From Qingshengfaniella alkalisoli (GTDB taxonomy: Bacteria > Pseudomonadota > Alphaproteobacteria > Rhodobacterales > Rhodobacteraceae), in the NCBI RefSeq assembly GCF_007855645.1, contig NZ_CP042261.1:1507501-1571500 (forward strand): a DNA stretch of 64,000 nt, given 5' to 3'. The notes under the pieces are model-generated. The model was given only the letters and a program-made list of their open reading frames with translations, was not told where the DNA came from and did no database searches. Position numbers and translations under genes: made by a program. Every line of letters starts with the position of its first letter. Positions within the stretch are counted from its first letter, which is position 1. Positions 49,775-59,539 of this stretch are shown in pieces.

Positions 49775-50644
49775 TCAAGTACGCTTCATCGTCAGCGTGG
49801 ACCATTCCCCAATGTCTTCCCGACGATGAAGGTCGAACCCGGCCACACGATAGGCCGCATCGACCTCGTCCGCTTGCTCGACCAGCAAGCCCGACAAGAT
49901 GCAGTATCCGCCCGCTTGCAGGCTGCGCGCCATGTCCGGTGCCAGATCGATCAGCGGCCCCTTCAGGATATTTGCGAAAACAAGGTCGAACCGGCCTTCG
50001 CCATCCAACTCCGGATGATCGAACCCCGCCGCTTCCACGCAGCGGACACGATCCCCCAGGCCGTTGCTCGCAGCATTCGCCTGCGCAACCTCGACCGCGA
50101 CCGGATCAATGTCGCTTGCCAGGACCGAGAACGGCCAGATTTTCGCCGCCGCCATCGCGAGAACTGCTGTACCGCAACCGATATCCGCGACCGACGCACC
50201 CTCGAACCCTTCCGCACTCAACGCGTCCAACGCCTTCAGGCAGCCGAGCGTCGTGCCATGGTGCCCAGTGCCGAACGCCATAGCCGCCTCGATCAACAGC
50301 CCGATACGATCCTGCGGCAGCTTGTCGGCATCATGGCTTCCATAGACGAAAAACCGGCCCGCCTCGACCGGGCTGAGTTCACGCTTCACCTTGGCAACCC
50401 AGTCCGTTTCGGGCAGTTCCGACACCGTGAACGGCTTCGCACCATGCGCGGCGGCCAGCAAGTCAAGCGCTATCCCGTGGGGCTCCTCGACGAAATAGGC
50501 TCCCACTTCCCAAAGGCCGGACCCGTCCTCGATCTCGAAAACGCCGACACCCGTAGGCTCCGGCGTCAGGTTCTCCAGCGTCTCCCCCAAAGCTTCAGCC
50601 TTGGCCTTCCCCTCAAGTGTCGTCAATGCAGTCCAAGTCGGCAT
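49775..50644 (-). CDS. prmA: Ribosomal protein L11 methyltransferase
   Basis: A 289-residue SAM-dependent enzyme that trimethylates L11. The SAM motif is VADIGCGTAVLAMAAAK; MAFGTGHHGTT is the hallmark of PrmA; NPPY-like NANAASNG and FANILKGPL complete the site. The ATG at 50644 has GGGAG eight bases upstream. It lies after priA on the same strand. Confidence 0.93.
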   Translation of the reverse strand: MPTWTALTTLEGKAKAEALGETLENLTPEPTGVGVFEIEDGSGLWEVGAYFVEEPHGIALDLLAAAHGAKPFTVSELPETDWVAKVKRELSPVEAGRFFVYGSHDADKLPQDRIGLLIEAAMAFGTGHHGTTLGCLKALDALSAEGFEGASVADIGCGTAVLAMAAAKIWPFSVLASDIDPVAVEVAQANAASNGLGDRVRCVEAAGFDHPELDGEGRFDLVFANILKGPLIDLAPDMARSLQAGGYCILSGLLVEQADEVDAAYRVAGFDLHRREDIGEWSTLTMKRT

Positions 50645-50708
50645 AGCTGCTGCTCCCAAGTGATTGCACGGCGATTAGCCCTCGCTCGCCATGCGGTCAA
50701 GCCAAGCG

Positions 50709-52907
50709 CTATAGGAAGCTTTGCGGATCGATATCGACAGAAATGCGCAGACTACCACTCACCCGAAACTGCGCCAGCCATTCCCGCAGCGCAGATTGCA
50801 GCGGTGCGTTCTTCGCAGCCTTGACCAGCAAGCGCACCCGGTGGCGGCCGCGGATGCGGGCGATCGGCGCGGGTGCAGGGCCATAAAGCTCAGCTCCAAT
50901 GCGGTCCAGAGCCGCGCGTTGGCGCGCCATGACATTGCCGAATTCGAACACCTGCGCCACATCGGTAGAAGACAGGATGATGCCAGCCATACGACCGAAG
51001 GGTGGCATCCCCAACGCCTCGCGCTCATCCGCCTCCGCCTGCCAGAAGTCTTCTTCCGCACCCGACAGGATTGCGCGAACGACCGGATGCTCGGGCTGGA
51101 AGGTCTGCAGCAGCGCGACACCCGGGCGCTCCGCGCGGCCGGCACGTCCCGCAACCTGCCGCATCAACTGAAAGGTCCGTTCTGCGGCGCGCATGTCGGT
51201 ACCCTGCAGCCCAAGATCCGCGTCGATCACACCAACGAGCGTCAGCAGCGGGAAGTTGTGGCCCTTGGCAACCAGTTGCGTGCCGATGATGATGTCCGCC
51301 TCACCCGCTGCAATCGCTTCGATCCGTTCCTTCAAGGCATGCGCCGAGCCAAACAGATCCGATGACAACACCTCGACCCGCGCATCCTGGAAAGCCTGCA
51401 CCGCTTCTTCTTGCAAGCGTTCTACCCCCGGCCCCACCGGCGCGAGCTTGCCCTCGACCTTGCAGGACGGACAGACCTCCGGCAAGGCAATGCTCTCGCC
51501 GCATTGATGGCACATCAGCCGTTTCTGAAAACGATGTTCCACCATCCGCGCGTCGCAATGCGGACATCCGATCTGGTGCCCGCAGGCGCGGCAAACCGTG
51601 ACCGGCGCATAGCCGCGACGATTGAGAAACAGCAGCGACTGCTCCCCGGCCTCAAGCCTCTTGGTCACGGCGGCGCGCAGGCTGGGAGAAATCCACGAGC
51701 TGGACGGCATGTCTTCGACACGCATATCGAGCGCAGCCATTTCAGGCAGAACAGCGGTCCCGAAGCGCGCAGTCAGGTCCACCCGCCTGTACTTGCCCGC
51801 TTGGGTGTTCTGCCAGCTTTCCAGCGATGGTGTGGCAGACGCAAGAACCACCTGTGCCTTGCAGATCGACGCCCGCAGCACAGCCATGTCGCGCGCATTG
51901 TAAAGGACGCCGTCTTCCTGCTTGTAGGAACTGTCATGTTCTTCATCCACAACGATCAGGCCGAGATTCTGAAACGGCAGGAACAACGCGGACCGTGCCC
52001 CGACGACAAGTTGCGCTCCACCTTCCGCCACCATACGCCAGCAACGTCGCCGCTCGGTCATCGTGACACCGGAATGCCATTCAGCAGGCTTTGCGCCAAA
52101 ACGCGTCTCGACACGCGTCAGGAATTCCGACGTCAGCGCGATCTCGGGCAACAGGACCAAGGCTTGCCGCCCCGCCTCCAGACAGGCGGCGACCGCTTCC
52201 AGATAGACCTCCGTCTTGCCCGATCCGGTCACACCTTTCAGCAAGGTCGTCCCGTAGCTGCCCTTCGCAATACCGTCCTTCAGAAGATCTGCCGCCTGCG
52301 CCTGATCATCGGTTAACGGCTTGCCCGGCAAGGCAGGATCAAGTTGCAGATAGGGGCTGTCGCGCGGTGTCTCGACCTCGTCAATCGCGCCTTGCTTCAC
52401 CAGCCCCTTGATGACGGAATTCGAAACGCCGGCTAAGTCACACAATTCACCGATCGCAAGCAACTGCCCATCCGACGCGTCCAACGCATCCAGAACCCGC
52501 ATGCGGGGTTCGGTCACCCGATCCGGCTCGCCCGCCCCCCGTCGCAAGACCCGTCGCATGGACGGGCTGTCACCCAACCCCGGTGTCCGCGTCGCCAACC
52601 GAAACATCGCCGTCAAAGGCGTCAGGGTGTAATCCGCCACGCGTTGAAGAAAGTCCCGCATCTCCGCGCGCATCGGCGGCACATCCAGAACTTCGGACAC
52701 CGACCGGATTTTCTTGGGGTCGAAGCCGCCCTGACCGCTGCCCCAGATCACGCCCGTCACCTTGCGCGGACCGAGCGGCACAATCACAAAGGCCCCTTCG
52801 AGGCATCCGCCCGCCGGCGCCTTGTAGTCCAGCAAGCGATCCAGCGGTTGAGCTGTCAGAACCGAAACCAGCGAACCTTCAGGGAAGGATATCGAACCGT
52901 CATTCAT
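50709..52907 (-). CDS. priA: Primosomal helicase PriA
   Basis: A 732-residue 3'-5' helicase that restarts stalled forks. It has the N-terminal 3'-end binding domain (about 1-105), Walker A GVTGSGKTEVYL, the DEEH box VVDEEHDSSYKQ, and eight zinc cysteines in CRACGHQIGCPHC and CHQCGESIALPEVCPSC. The ATG at 52907 starts MNDGSISFPEGS. It is divergent from the transaldolase gene over 170 bases. Confidence 0.95.
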   Translation of the reverse strand: MNDGSISFPEGSLVSVLTAQPLDRLLDYKAPAGGCLEGAFVIVPLGPRKVTGVIWGSGQGGFDPKKIRSVSEVLDVPPMRAEMRDFLQRVADYTLTPLTAMFRLATRTPGLGDSPSMRRVLRRGAGEPDRVTEPRMRVLDALDASDGQLLAIGELCDLAGVSNSVIKGLVKQGAIDEVETPRDSPYLQLDPALPGKPLTDDQAQAADLLKDGIAKGSYGTTLLKGVTGSGKTEVYLEAVAACLEAGRQALVLLPEIALTSEFLTRVETRFGAKPAEWHSGVTMTERRRCWRMVAEGGAQLVVGARSALFLPFQNLGLIVVDEEHDSSYKQEDGVLYNARDMAVLRASICKAQVVLASATPSLESWQNTQAGKYRRVDLTARFGTAVLPEMAALDMRVEDMPSSSWISPSLRAAVTKRLEAGEQSLLFLNRRGYAPVTVCRACGHQIGCPHCDARMVEHRFQKRLMCHQCGESIALPEVCPSCKVEGKLAPVGPGVERLQEEAVQAFQDARVEVLSSDLFGSAHALKERIEAIAAGEADIIIGTQLVAKGHNFPLLTLVGVIDADLGLQGTDMRAAERTFQLMRQVAGRAGRAERPGVALLQTFQPEHPVVRAILSGAEEDFWQAEADEREALGMPPFGRMAGIILSSTDVAQVFEFGNVMARQRAALDRIGAELYGPAPAPIARIRGRHRVRLLVKAAKNAPLQSALREWLAQFRVSGSLRISVDIDPQSFL

Positions 52908-53077
52908 GCATCGGTCGATCTGAATTGTGCGTTCGGCGGGGCTTCGGCATCTTCGTCATGGCAAATGTTTAGGAAGCCGGGCGCTCAGTGTAAATCCCTA
53001 CGCGTAGCGGGGCTTTTGCCTGCGCCCAGTTTGGGATAGACCATGCTCGAACGCTCACCGCCAAATCGAGAGAATCC

Positions 53078-53731
53078 ATGAAATTCTTCGTAGACACCGC
53101 CGATATCGACGCAATCGCCGAGCTCAACGACCTGGGCATGGTCGATGGCGTCACCACCAACCCGTCGCTAATCCTGAAATCGGGCCGCGATATTCTGGAA
53201 GTCACCAAGGAAATCTGCGATCTGGTCGAAGGTCCGGTCAGCGCCGAGGTTGTCGCGCTGAAATCCGACGAGATGATCGCCGAAGGTCGTAAGCTGGCCG
53301 AAATCGCGGACAACATCACCGTCAAGGTTCCGCTGACATGGGACGGCCTGAAGACTTGCAAGGTTCTGTCGAGCGAAGGCAAGAAGGTCAACGTCACGCT
53401 GTGCTTTTCCGCCAACCAGGCGCTTCTGGCCGCAAAAGCAGGTGCGACCTTCATTTCTCCGTTCATCGGCCGTCTGGACGACATGAACCTCGATGGCATG
53501 GAACTAATCGCCGACATCCGCGAAATCTATGACAACTACCTGTTCGACACGGAAATCCTGGCTGCTTCCATTCGCACGGTGAACCATGTCAGCGACGCCG
53601 CAAAAATCGGCGCCGACGTCATCACCGCGCCGCCCGCCGTCATCAAGAAGTTGGCCGAGCACCCGCTGACCGACAAAGGGCTCGATGCCTTCATGAAGGA
53701 CTGGGAAAAAACGGGACAGAAGATTCTGTAA
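53078..53731 (+). CDS. tal: Transaldolase, small type 3B
   Basis: A 217-residue (beta/alpha)8 enzyme of the transaldolase/fructose-6-phosphate aldolase family. The Schiff-base lysine is K83 in [10 protein letters not shown]57 (SAEVVA) stands where FSA has Gln59, and Phe in CFSANQ stands where FSA has Tyr131; both favour transaldolase over aldolase. It connects the pentose phosphate pathway and glycolysis. A hairpin and the DUF484-xerC pair follow. Confidence 0.92.
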   Translation: MKFFVDTADIDAIAELNDLGMVDGVTTNPSLILKSGRDILEVTKEICDLVEGPVSAEVVALKSDEMIAEGRKLAEIADNITVKVPLTWDGLKTCKVLSSEGKKVNVTLCFSANQALLAAKAGATFISPFIGRLDDMNLDGMELIADIREIYDNYLFDTEILAASIRTVNHVSDAAKIGADVITAPPAVIKKLAEHPLTDKGLDAFMKDWEKTGQKIL

Positions 53732-53740
53732 ATGTTAAAC

Positions 53741-53767
53741 TGCCTCAAAACATAAAGCTTTGAGGCA
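53741..53767 (+). promoter_or_regulatory. Hairpin covering the DUF484 ribosome binding site
   Basis: TGCCTCAAA (53741-53749) pairs perfectly with TTTGAGGCA (53759-53767). The 3' arm holds GAGG, the only Shine-Dalgarno-like sequence before the ATG at 53773. There is no T-run, so it suits translational control more than termination. Confidence 0.55.
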
Positions 53768-53772
53768 AGAGC

Positions 53773-54489
53773 ATGAGCACTCCCGAAAAAGGCGGCGACG
53801 CAAATGTGTCGCTGCGCGAGGCAATCCTGTCGGACCCCGTTGCAGTCTTGGAGGACCGCCAGATCCTTGAAGCGCTGGTGCGCGCTCAGGATGCCACGCA
53901 CGGATCAAATGTCGTTGATCTTCGCGGCCTCGCCATGGCGCGGCTGGAAACCCGGCTGGACCACTTGGAAGAAACCCATCAAACCGTTGTCAGCGCGGCC
54001 TATGACAATGTCGCCACCACACGTCAGGTGCACCGTGCGATCTTGGCGATGCTGGAACCGCTGACCTTCGACGCGTTTATCCGCGCCCTTGACTCCGAGA
54101 TCCGCGACTGCCTGCGACTACGCGCCGTCCGCCTGGTGCTGGAAACCGCGACACCCGATGATGAACATGGGTTCTCTGGCGACAGCGCAACCGTCTCGAT
54201 CGTGCCGCGGGACTTCATCCTGAACCTGCAAGCGCAGGGTCGCAAAGCCCAACCCAGCGAAATCATTCTGCGTCAGGTCAATCACGGCCTGCCCACGGTC
54301 TATGGGGACGCCGCTGCCGATATCCGTTCCGAAGCGCTGGTGCAGATCAATCTGGGCGACGCTCGACTACCCGCCCTGCTGGTGCTCGGCTCGTCGCATC
54401 GGGATCATTTCTATCCCGGTCAGGCGACCGATCTTCTGGATCTGTTCAGCAAGGTCTGTGAACGGCTGCTGCGCAGCTGGCTGGCGTGA
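53773..54489 (+). CDS. DUF484 family GAF-like protein
   Basis: A 238-residue soluble protein: a coiled-coil N-terminus (MARLETRLDHLEETHQTV) and a C-terminal GAF-like domain (about 95-235). Location immediately upstream of xerC is the normal one for DUF484. No ligand or partner is known. It overlaps xerC through a GTGA start/stop. A hairpin may hide its ribosome site. Confidence 0.85.
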   Translation: MSTPEKGGDANVSLREAILSDPVAVLEDRQILEALVRAQDATHGSNVVDLRGLAMARLETRLDHLEETHQTVVSAAYDNVATTRQVHRAILAMLEPLTFDAFIRALDSEIRDCLRLRAVRLVLETATPDDEHGFSGDSATVSIVPRDFILNLQAQGRKAQPSEIILRQVNHGLPTVYGDAAADIRSEALVQINLGDARLPALLVLGSSHRDHFYPGQATDLLDLFSKVCERLLRSWLA

Positions 54490-55406
54490 GCTTCCTGCCA
54501 CCCGCGACGTCCGACCTGCTGCAGCGCTGGCTGACATCCATCGCTGCGCTGGACGACGCGTCCGATGCGACAACGGAGGCTTATCGCGCGGATCTGGTCC
54601 GTTTCTTCACCTTCATGAATGGTCATCTGGAAGAACCCGCCGCGCCCGGGCCGATTCAGTGTATCGGCATCACGGATATGCGCGCCTGGATGGCGTATGA
54701 GCGCGACCGCGGATTGTCGGCCCGTTCGCTCGCCCGTGCGCTGTCTGCCGTCAAAAGCTTCTACCGCTGGTGGGCTGAGCACGAACCCTTCGACCCGACC
54801 GCCATTCTGTCCACGCGCAGCCCACGCTTCAAGCGTAAGCTGCCCCGCCCGCTTGATGAGGCCTCGGCGAGGAAGATGCTGGAAACTGTCGAACTGCAAT
54901 CCACAACCGGATGGGCCGCTGCGCGTGACGTTGCGGTCGTCACCTTGCTTTACGGTTGCGGACTGCGGATATCCGAGGCGTTGGGGCTTAAAGGCCGCGA
55001 CTACCCATTGCCCGACATGCTGCGGGTCACGGGCAAGGGCAACAAGGAACGTCAGGTGCCGGTGATCGAAATCGCCAAACGTGCGCTCGACCGCTATGTT
55101 CGGATGTGCCCCTATGAGCTGACGCCCACTGGTCCGTTGTTCATGGGTGTGCGCGGTGGGCAGCTTTCGGCTTCGATAGTTCAGCAATCTGTCCGAAAAT
55201 CGCGCATGCAGCTCGGTCTGCCTGAAACCGCCACCCCGCATGCGCTGCGCCATAGTTTCGCAACGCATCTGTTGAACCGCGGCGGCGATCTGCGCAGCAT
55301 TCAGGAATTGCTGGGGCACGCATCGCTCAGCACGACAGAGGCATACACATCTGTCGATGCCGCACGGTTGATGGAAATCTATTCCAAATCCCATCCCCGC
55401 GCGTGA
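54486..55406 (+). CDS. xerC: Tyrosine recombinase XerC
   Basis: A 306-residue recombinase that resolves chromosome dimers at dif with XerD. Catalytic residues: R in YGCGLRISEAL, K in GKGNKER, H and R in HALRHSFATHLL, H in LGHASLS, and Y in TEAYTSVD. The N-terminal SAM-like core-binding domain spans about 10-100. The start is GTG overlapping DUF484. A bidirectional hairpin follows the stop. Confidence 0.95.
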   Translation: MSFLPPATSDLLQRWLTSIAALDDASDATTEAYRADLVRFFTFMNGHLEEPAAPGPIQCIGITDMRAWMAYERDRGLSARSLARALSAVKSFYRWWAEHEPFDPTAILSTRSPRFKRKLPRPLDEASARKMLETVELQSTTGWAAARDVAVVTLLYGCGLRISEALGLKGRDYPLPDMLRVTGKGNKERQVPVIEIAKRALDRYVRMCPYELTPTGPLFMGVRGGQLSASIVQQSVRKSRMQLGLPETATPHALRHSFATHLLNRGGDLRSIQELLGHASLSTTEAYTSVDAARLMEIYSKSHPRA

Positions 55407-55433
55407 CCTGCCCGCGCATACCGCGCGGGCAGG
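55407..55433. terminator. Hairpin between convergent xerC and ileS
   Basis: CCTGCCCGCGC pairs perfectly with GCGCGGGCAGG around a five-base loop (11-bp stem), starting right after the xerC stop. No T-run is present on either side, so termination is likely but not of classical form; it would act in both directions. Confidence 0.6.
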
Positions 55434-55440
55434 CCTTCGA

Positions 55441-58332
55441 TTACAGACCTTCTTCGTTCAGAACCTCGTCACAGCGACCGCAAACGCCCGCATGGGAATG
55501 CGTTCCGACATCCGGCAGGATCTTCCAGCAGCGGTCACATTTCTCACCCTGGGCGCGTGCAAAGACGACCGCGACACCGGGAACTTCGTCCAGCGTGAAC
55601 GCCCCCTTCGGCGCCACGTCGGTGGTCAGCGTGATCTGAGAGGTGATGCACAGATCGGCAAAGCTGTCCGCGTCGATCAGCGCAGCTGTCTCGGCGGGCA
55701 CATGGACGACGGGGGCCGCTTCCAGCGACGCGCCGATGGTCTTGCTGCGACGTTCGATTTCCAGCGCACCGGTTACGACACGGCGTACGGCACGGCGCGC
55801 TTCGGTGCGCGTCCACAGATCATGATCGATCCATGATTCCGGCAACACCGGCATGTCCTGCAGGTGGACGGAGCTTTCCTCGCCGGGGAAGCGTTCCAGC
55901 CAGACCTCCTCCATCGTGAACACCAGTACCGGCGCCAGCCATGTTGCCAGGCTGTGGAACAGTGTGTCCAGAACCGTCAGCGCAGACCGACGGCGCAAGC
56001 TGTCGTCACCATCGCAATACAACGCATCCTTGCGGATATCGAAGTAGTAGGACGACAGGTCGATCGTCGCGAAGTGGAACACCGCCTGGAACACGGCCTG
56101 GAAGTCGTATTCGTCGTAATGCTTGCGCACGAGACGGTCCAACTCCGCCAGCTTGTGCAAGATCGCGCGTTCCAGCTCCGGCATCTCGGCATGCGGCACG
56201 CGCAGCTCTTCGCTGAAATCGCCAAGGCTGCCGAGCATGAAGCGCAACGTATTGCGCAGGCGACGATAACTGTCGGCCACCCCTTTAAGGATCTCCGGTC
56301 CGATCCGCAGATCGGCGGTGTAATCCGACTGAGCAACCCACAACCGCAGGATATCTGCCCCATACTGTTTGATGACCTGCTCCGGCGCAACCGTATTGCC
56401 CAGCGATTTGGACATCTTCATGCCTTTCTCGTCGAGCGTGAAGCCATGTGTCAGCACGCCGCGGTACGGCGCACGTCCCTTCGTGGCGGATGCCTGCAGA
56501 AGCGAGGAATGGAACCAGCCGCGATGCTGGTCAGTACCTTCCAGATAGAGATCCGCGATGCCGTCCGCACTTCCATCTTCGCGGTCGCGCAGCACGAAGG
56601 CATGGGTCGAGCCGGAGTCGAACCAGACATCAAGGATATCGGTGACTTTTTCCCAGTCGCTGGCATCATAGTCACTGCCCAGGAACCGCGCAGCTGCATC
56701 GTCACGGAACCAGGCATCCGCACCTTCCGCCTCGAACGCGTCCCTGATCCGCGCATTGACCTTGTCGTCGCGCAGGATCTCAACGCGTCCTTCACCCAGC
56801 CGCTTGACGAAGCATGTCAGCGGAACACCCCAGGCGCGCTGGCGCGACAGCACCCAGTCAGGCCGCGCCTCGATCATCGAATACAGGCGATTGCGGCCTG
56901 TTTGCGGCGTCCACTTCACCAACTGGTCGATGGAGGTCAACGCACGTTCGCGGATCGTCGCACCGTAGTCGTCCATCCCGTCATCGAGCGGCTTGTCGAT
57001 CGCGGCGAACCATTGCGGTGTGTTGCGATAGATCACGGGCGCCTTGGACCGCCAGCTATGCGGATAGCTGTGGGTCGTCTTTCCACGCGCGGCCAGCGCG
57101 CCGGCTTCGACCAGCTTTTCGATGATCGCCTTGTTCGCCTTGCCTTCCTTGCCCTTGTGATCGAACACCTTGAGACCGGCAAAGAACGGAACATGTTCAG
57201 CGAATGAGCTGTCTTCCAGCACATTATGCGTCATCCGGTCCACCAGCCCGTTCTTGACGAACAGATCGTAGTCATCCGCACCATGGCTAGGCGCGGTATG
57301 AACAAAACCCGTGCCCGCATCATCGGTGACGAAATCGCCTTCGAGCATGGGGACGTCATAGCCCCAGTAACCGTCGGCACCGGCCAGCGGATGCTTGAGG
57401 ATCGCGCCTGTAAAGTCGGGCGCATCGGCCACGCGCTCATAGGCTTCGACGCGAGCAACCTTCATCACGTCCTCGGCCAGTGGGTCGGCCAGAACAACGG
57501 TTTCACCCACCTTCAGCCAGTTGTCCTCACGCGCCTCGGTCACGCGGAACAGGCCGTAGGAAATACGGCTTGAGAACGCGACACCGCGGTTCGACGGGAT
57601 GGTCCAGGGCGTTGTGGTCCAGATGACCACCTTCGCGCCATCAAGCGCCGGATCGCCGCTGGCCACCGGAAATTTCACCCAGATCGTGTGGCTGGTGTGA
57701 TCCTTGTATTCGACCTCGGCCTCGGCCAGCGCGGTCTTTTCGACCGGCGACCACATGACGGGCTTTGACCCCAGATAGAGCGATCCGTTCATGACGAACT
57801 TCATGAACTCATCCGCGATCACCGCCTCGGCGTGATAATCCATCGTCAGATAGGGATTGTCCCATTTGCCGGTGACGCCGAGACGCTTGAATTCATCGCG
57901 CTGGATATCGATCCAGCCTTCGGCGAACTTCCGGCACTCCTGGCGAAAATCGAGGACCGACACCTCGTCCTTGTCCTTGCCCTTGGCGCGGTACTGTTCC
58001 TCGATCTTCCACTCGATAGGTAGGCCATGGCAGTCCCAGCCGGGAACATAGCGCGCATCGCGCCCCATCATCTGCTGGGACCGCACGACCATGTCCTTGA
58101 GCACCTTGTTCAGCGCGTGGCCGATATGCAGGTGTCCGTTGGCGTATGGCGGGCCATCATGCAGGATGAACGGCTTGCGATCCCCCGCACCGTCGCGCAG
58201 GCGGTCATAGACCCCAAGCTTTTCCCAGCGCGCCAGCCAGTCGGGTTCGCGCTTGGGCAGCCCCGCGCGCATCGGGAAATCGGTTTTGGGCAGGTTCAGT
58301 GTATCTTTGTAGTCGGGCGTTTCAGACGACAT
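55441..58332 (-). CDS. ileS: Isoleucyl-tRNA synthetase
   Basis: A 963-residue class I synthetase. HIGH is HLHIGHAL (about residue 68), the KMSKS loop is GMKMSKSLGNTV, and the editing domain is about 210-410. The C-terminal zinc site has CDRCWKILPDVG and CGRCDEVL. The eubacterial type expected to be mupirocin-sensitive is suggested by KMSKS and length; that is inference. A candidate promoter lies about 150 bases upstream. Confidence 0.97.
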   Translation of the reverse strand: MSSETPDYKDTLNLPKTDFPMRAGLPKREPDWLARWEKLGVYDRLRDGAGDRKPFILHDGPPYANGHLHIGHALNKVLKDMVVRSQQMMGRDARYVPGWDCHGLPIEWKIEEQYRAKGKDKDEVSVLDFRQECRKFAEGWIDIQRDEFKRLGVTGKWDNPYLTMDYHAEAVIADEFMKFVMNGSLYLGSKPVMWSPVEKTALAEAEVEYKDHTSHTIWVKFPVASGDPALDGAKVVIWTTTPWTIPSNRGVAFSSRISYGLFRVTEAREDNWLKVGETVVLADPLAEDVMKVARVEAYERVADAPDFTGAILKHPLAGADGYWGYDVPMLEGDFVTDDAGTGFVHTAPSHGADDYDLFVKNGLVDRMTHNVLEDSSFAEHVPFFAGLKVFDHKGKEGKANKAIIEKLVEAGALAARGKTTHSYPHSWRSKAPVIYRNTPQWFAAIDKPLDDGMDDYGATIRERALTSIDQLVKWTPQTGRNRLYSMIEARPDWVLSRQRAWGVPLTCFVKRLGEGRVEILRDDKVNARIRDAFEAEGADAWFRDDAAARFLGSDYDASDWEKVTDILDVWFDSGSTHAFVLRDREDGSADGIADLYLEGTDQHRGWFHSSLLQASATKGRAPYRGVLTHGFTLDEKGMKMSKSLGNTVAPEQVIKQYGADILRLWVAQSDYTADLRIGPEILKGVADSYRRLRNTLRFMLGSLGDFSEELRVPHAEMPELERAILHKLAELDRLVRKHYDEYDFQAVFQAVFHFATIDLSSYYFDIRKDALYCDGDDSLRRRSALTVLDTLFHSLATWLAPVLVFTMEEVWLERFPGEESSVHLQDMPVLPESWIDHDLWTRTEARRAVRRVVTGALEIERRSKTIGASLEAAPVVHVPAETAALIDADSFADLCITSQITLTTDVAPKGAFTLDEVPGVAVVFARAQGEKCDRCWKILPDVGTHSHAGVCGRCDEVLNEEGL

Positions 58333-58478
58333 GGGTCAGCGTCCTTGAGAACGTGGAAATCTTGGGGTGATGCGGCGGCGCGTCAGGTCATACGCCTTGT
58401 CCCGGCGGCTCGACAGTTCAGAGCGCCGGGCTGGTAATTCGCGGAATAATCGCAAAGCCATGTATCATCATGCGCGCG

Positions 58479-58507
58479 GTTATAGGCGCAGCCAGATGGA
58501 TCGTAAA
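58479..58507 (-). promoter_or_regulatory. Candidate sigma-70 promoter for ileS
   Basis: On the minus strand TTTACG (58507-58502) and TATAAC (58484-58479) are 17 bases apart. The transcript would have a leader of about 140 bases before the ileS ATG. Confidence 0.5.
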
Positions 58508-58510
58508 GCC

Positions 58511-58530
58511 CGTGCAACGCCGTGCAACGC
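58511..58530. repeat. Perfect 10-bp tandem repeat upstream of the ileS promoter
   Basis: CGTGCAACGC occurs twice head to tail, one helical turn apart, ending three bases from the -35. It also ends one base before the ycjF stop. A dimeric or cooperative regulator could bind here. Confidence 0.75.
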
Positions 58531-58531
58531 G

Positions 58532-59539
58532 TCAATCGCCAGTCGGGAACAGGCCCGTTAACGCCCGCTTGACGAGACTTGTGACGCGGGGGCGTTCCGA
58601 GCGGATGAAAGGCAAGGGGCGACAAACCTCGATTGCAGCCACACCAACCCGTGCGGTCAGGGCACCGTTGACCACACCTTCGCCAAAGCGACGGGACACG
58701 CGGCTCAGAACGCTCCCGCCCGCAACCGACCCGATCAGGTCATCTCCGACAGCGACCGCCCCCGTTGCAACCAGATGTGTCAGCACAGCCCTGGTCAGCC
58801 GCCAGGTCCCGAGCGTGCCGGACCGTCCCCCATAGATTTCCGCAATCCGCCGGATCATGCGCATATTCGATGTCAGCGCCGCAAAGACATCCGCGAAGGC
58901 CAACGGCACCAACGCCGTGACGGCCGCGACCTGCCGTGCGGCGGCCTCGACCTCGCGGCGAGCCTGCGCATCGAGCGGGATCAAAAGATGTGTTTCGGCC
59001 AGAGCCAGGGTCGCATCCGCGTCGAAGCTGTCTGACAGCCGCGACTCCATATCTTCGGTCTCCCAGCGAAGTTCTGGCCGATGGCGATAAAATTGCTGCA
59101 AGCGCTCCGCGATTTTCCGCGAGGCTGCCAGATCGTGATCGGCCAGAGCCTCCGTGGCCTGCGCGTGCACCTTGTCCAGCCGCGCAAGCCGCGCAAAGGC
59201 CGATAGTTCCTTGATGACAAGGACCAGGCAGACGAGCGCGAAAGCAACAAGCAGGACGGTCGCGATACCGCCGAGGACCGGATTTGACGCGAGCAGCGCT
59301 CCGACCCATGCCCAAAGCGCGGTCGTAGCCAGAAACAGGACGACCGCCCCCAGCAGCCCCCAGAACCACCGGGCGAGGACGCTGCCCCTACGACTGGCTA
59401 GCATCGCCAGCCGCTGCATCGCAGCCGCGTCGCCTCCTGGAATGCCTTCGTCAGGAACGGGCGGCGCGTCGCCGGGCGTTTGCTGCAGCTCGTCCTCTTC
59501 GACGTCAAACAGAACGGGACCCTTGCGTGTATCGGTCAT
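58532..59539 (-). CDS. ycjF: YcjF/TIGR01620-family inner membrane protein
   Basis: A 335-residue protein with a soluble acidic N-terminus (about 1-55), two membrane helices (about 57-80 and 87-110) and a cytoplasmic DUF697-like region (about 205-320, AVTALVPLAFADVFAALTSNMRMIRRIAEIYGG). It belongs with YcjX in stress-related (Psp-linked) pairs in enterobacteria. The start overlaps the GNAT stop (ATGA). Confidence 0.85.
   Translation of the reverse strand: MTDTRKGPVLFDVEEDELQQTPGDAPPVPDEGIPGGDAAAMQRLAMLASRRGSVLARWFWGLLGAVVLFLATTALWAWVGALLASNPVLGGIATVLLVAFALVCLVLVIKELSAFARLARLDKVHAQATEALADHDLAASRKIAERLQQFYRHRPELRWETEDMESRLSDSFDADATLALAETHLLIPLDAQARREVEAAARQVAAVTALVPLAFADVFAALTSNMRMIRRIAEIYGGRSGTLGTWRLTRAVLTHLVATGAVAVGDDLIGSVAGGSVLSRVSRRFGEGVVNGALTARVGVAAIEVCRPLPFIRSERPRVTSLVKRALTGLFPTGD

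Noticed and set aside
49826-50824. A 332-codon plus-strand frame over prmA
   Set aside because: Antisense to prmA, which has a full SAM motif and good ribosome site.
55864-57207. A 447-codon plus-strand frame inside ileS
   Set aside because: Antisense to a complete isoleucyl-tRNA synthetase; long open antisense frames are expected at this GC content and there is no ribosome site.
58333-58478. T-box or other tRNA-sensing leader before ileS
   Set aside because: No T-box sequence or specifier loop is visible, and such leaders are not expected in alphaproteobacteria.
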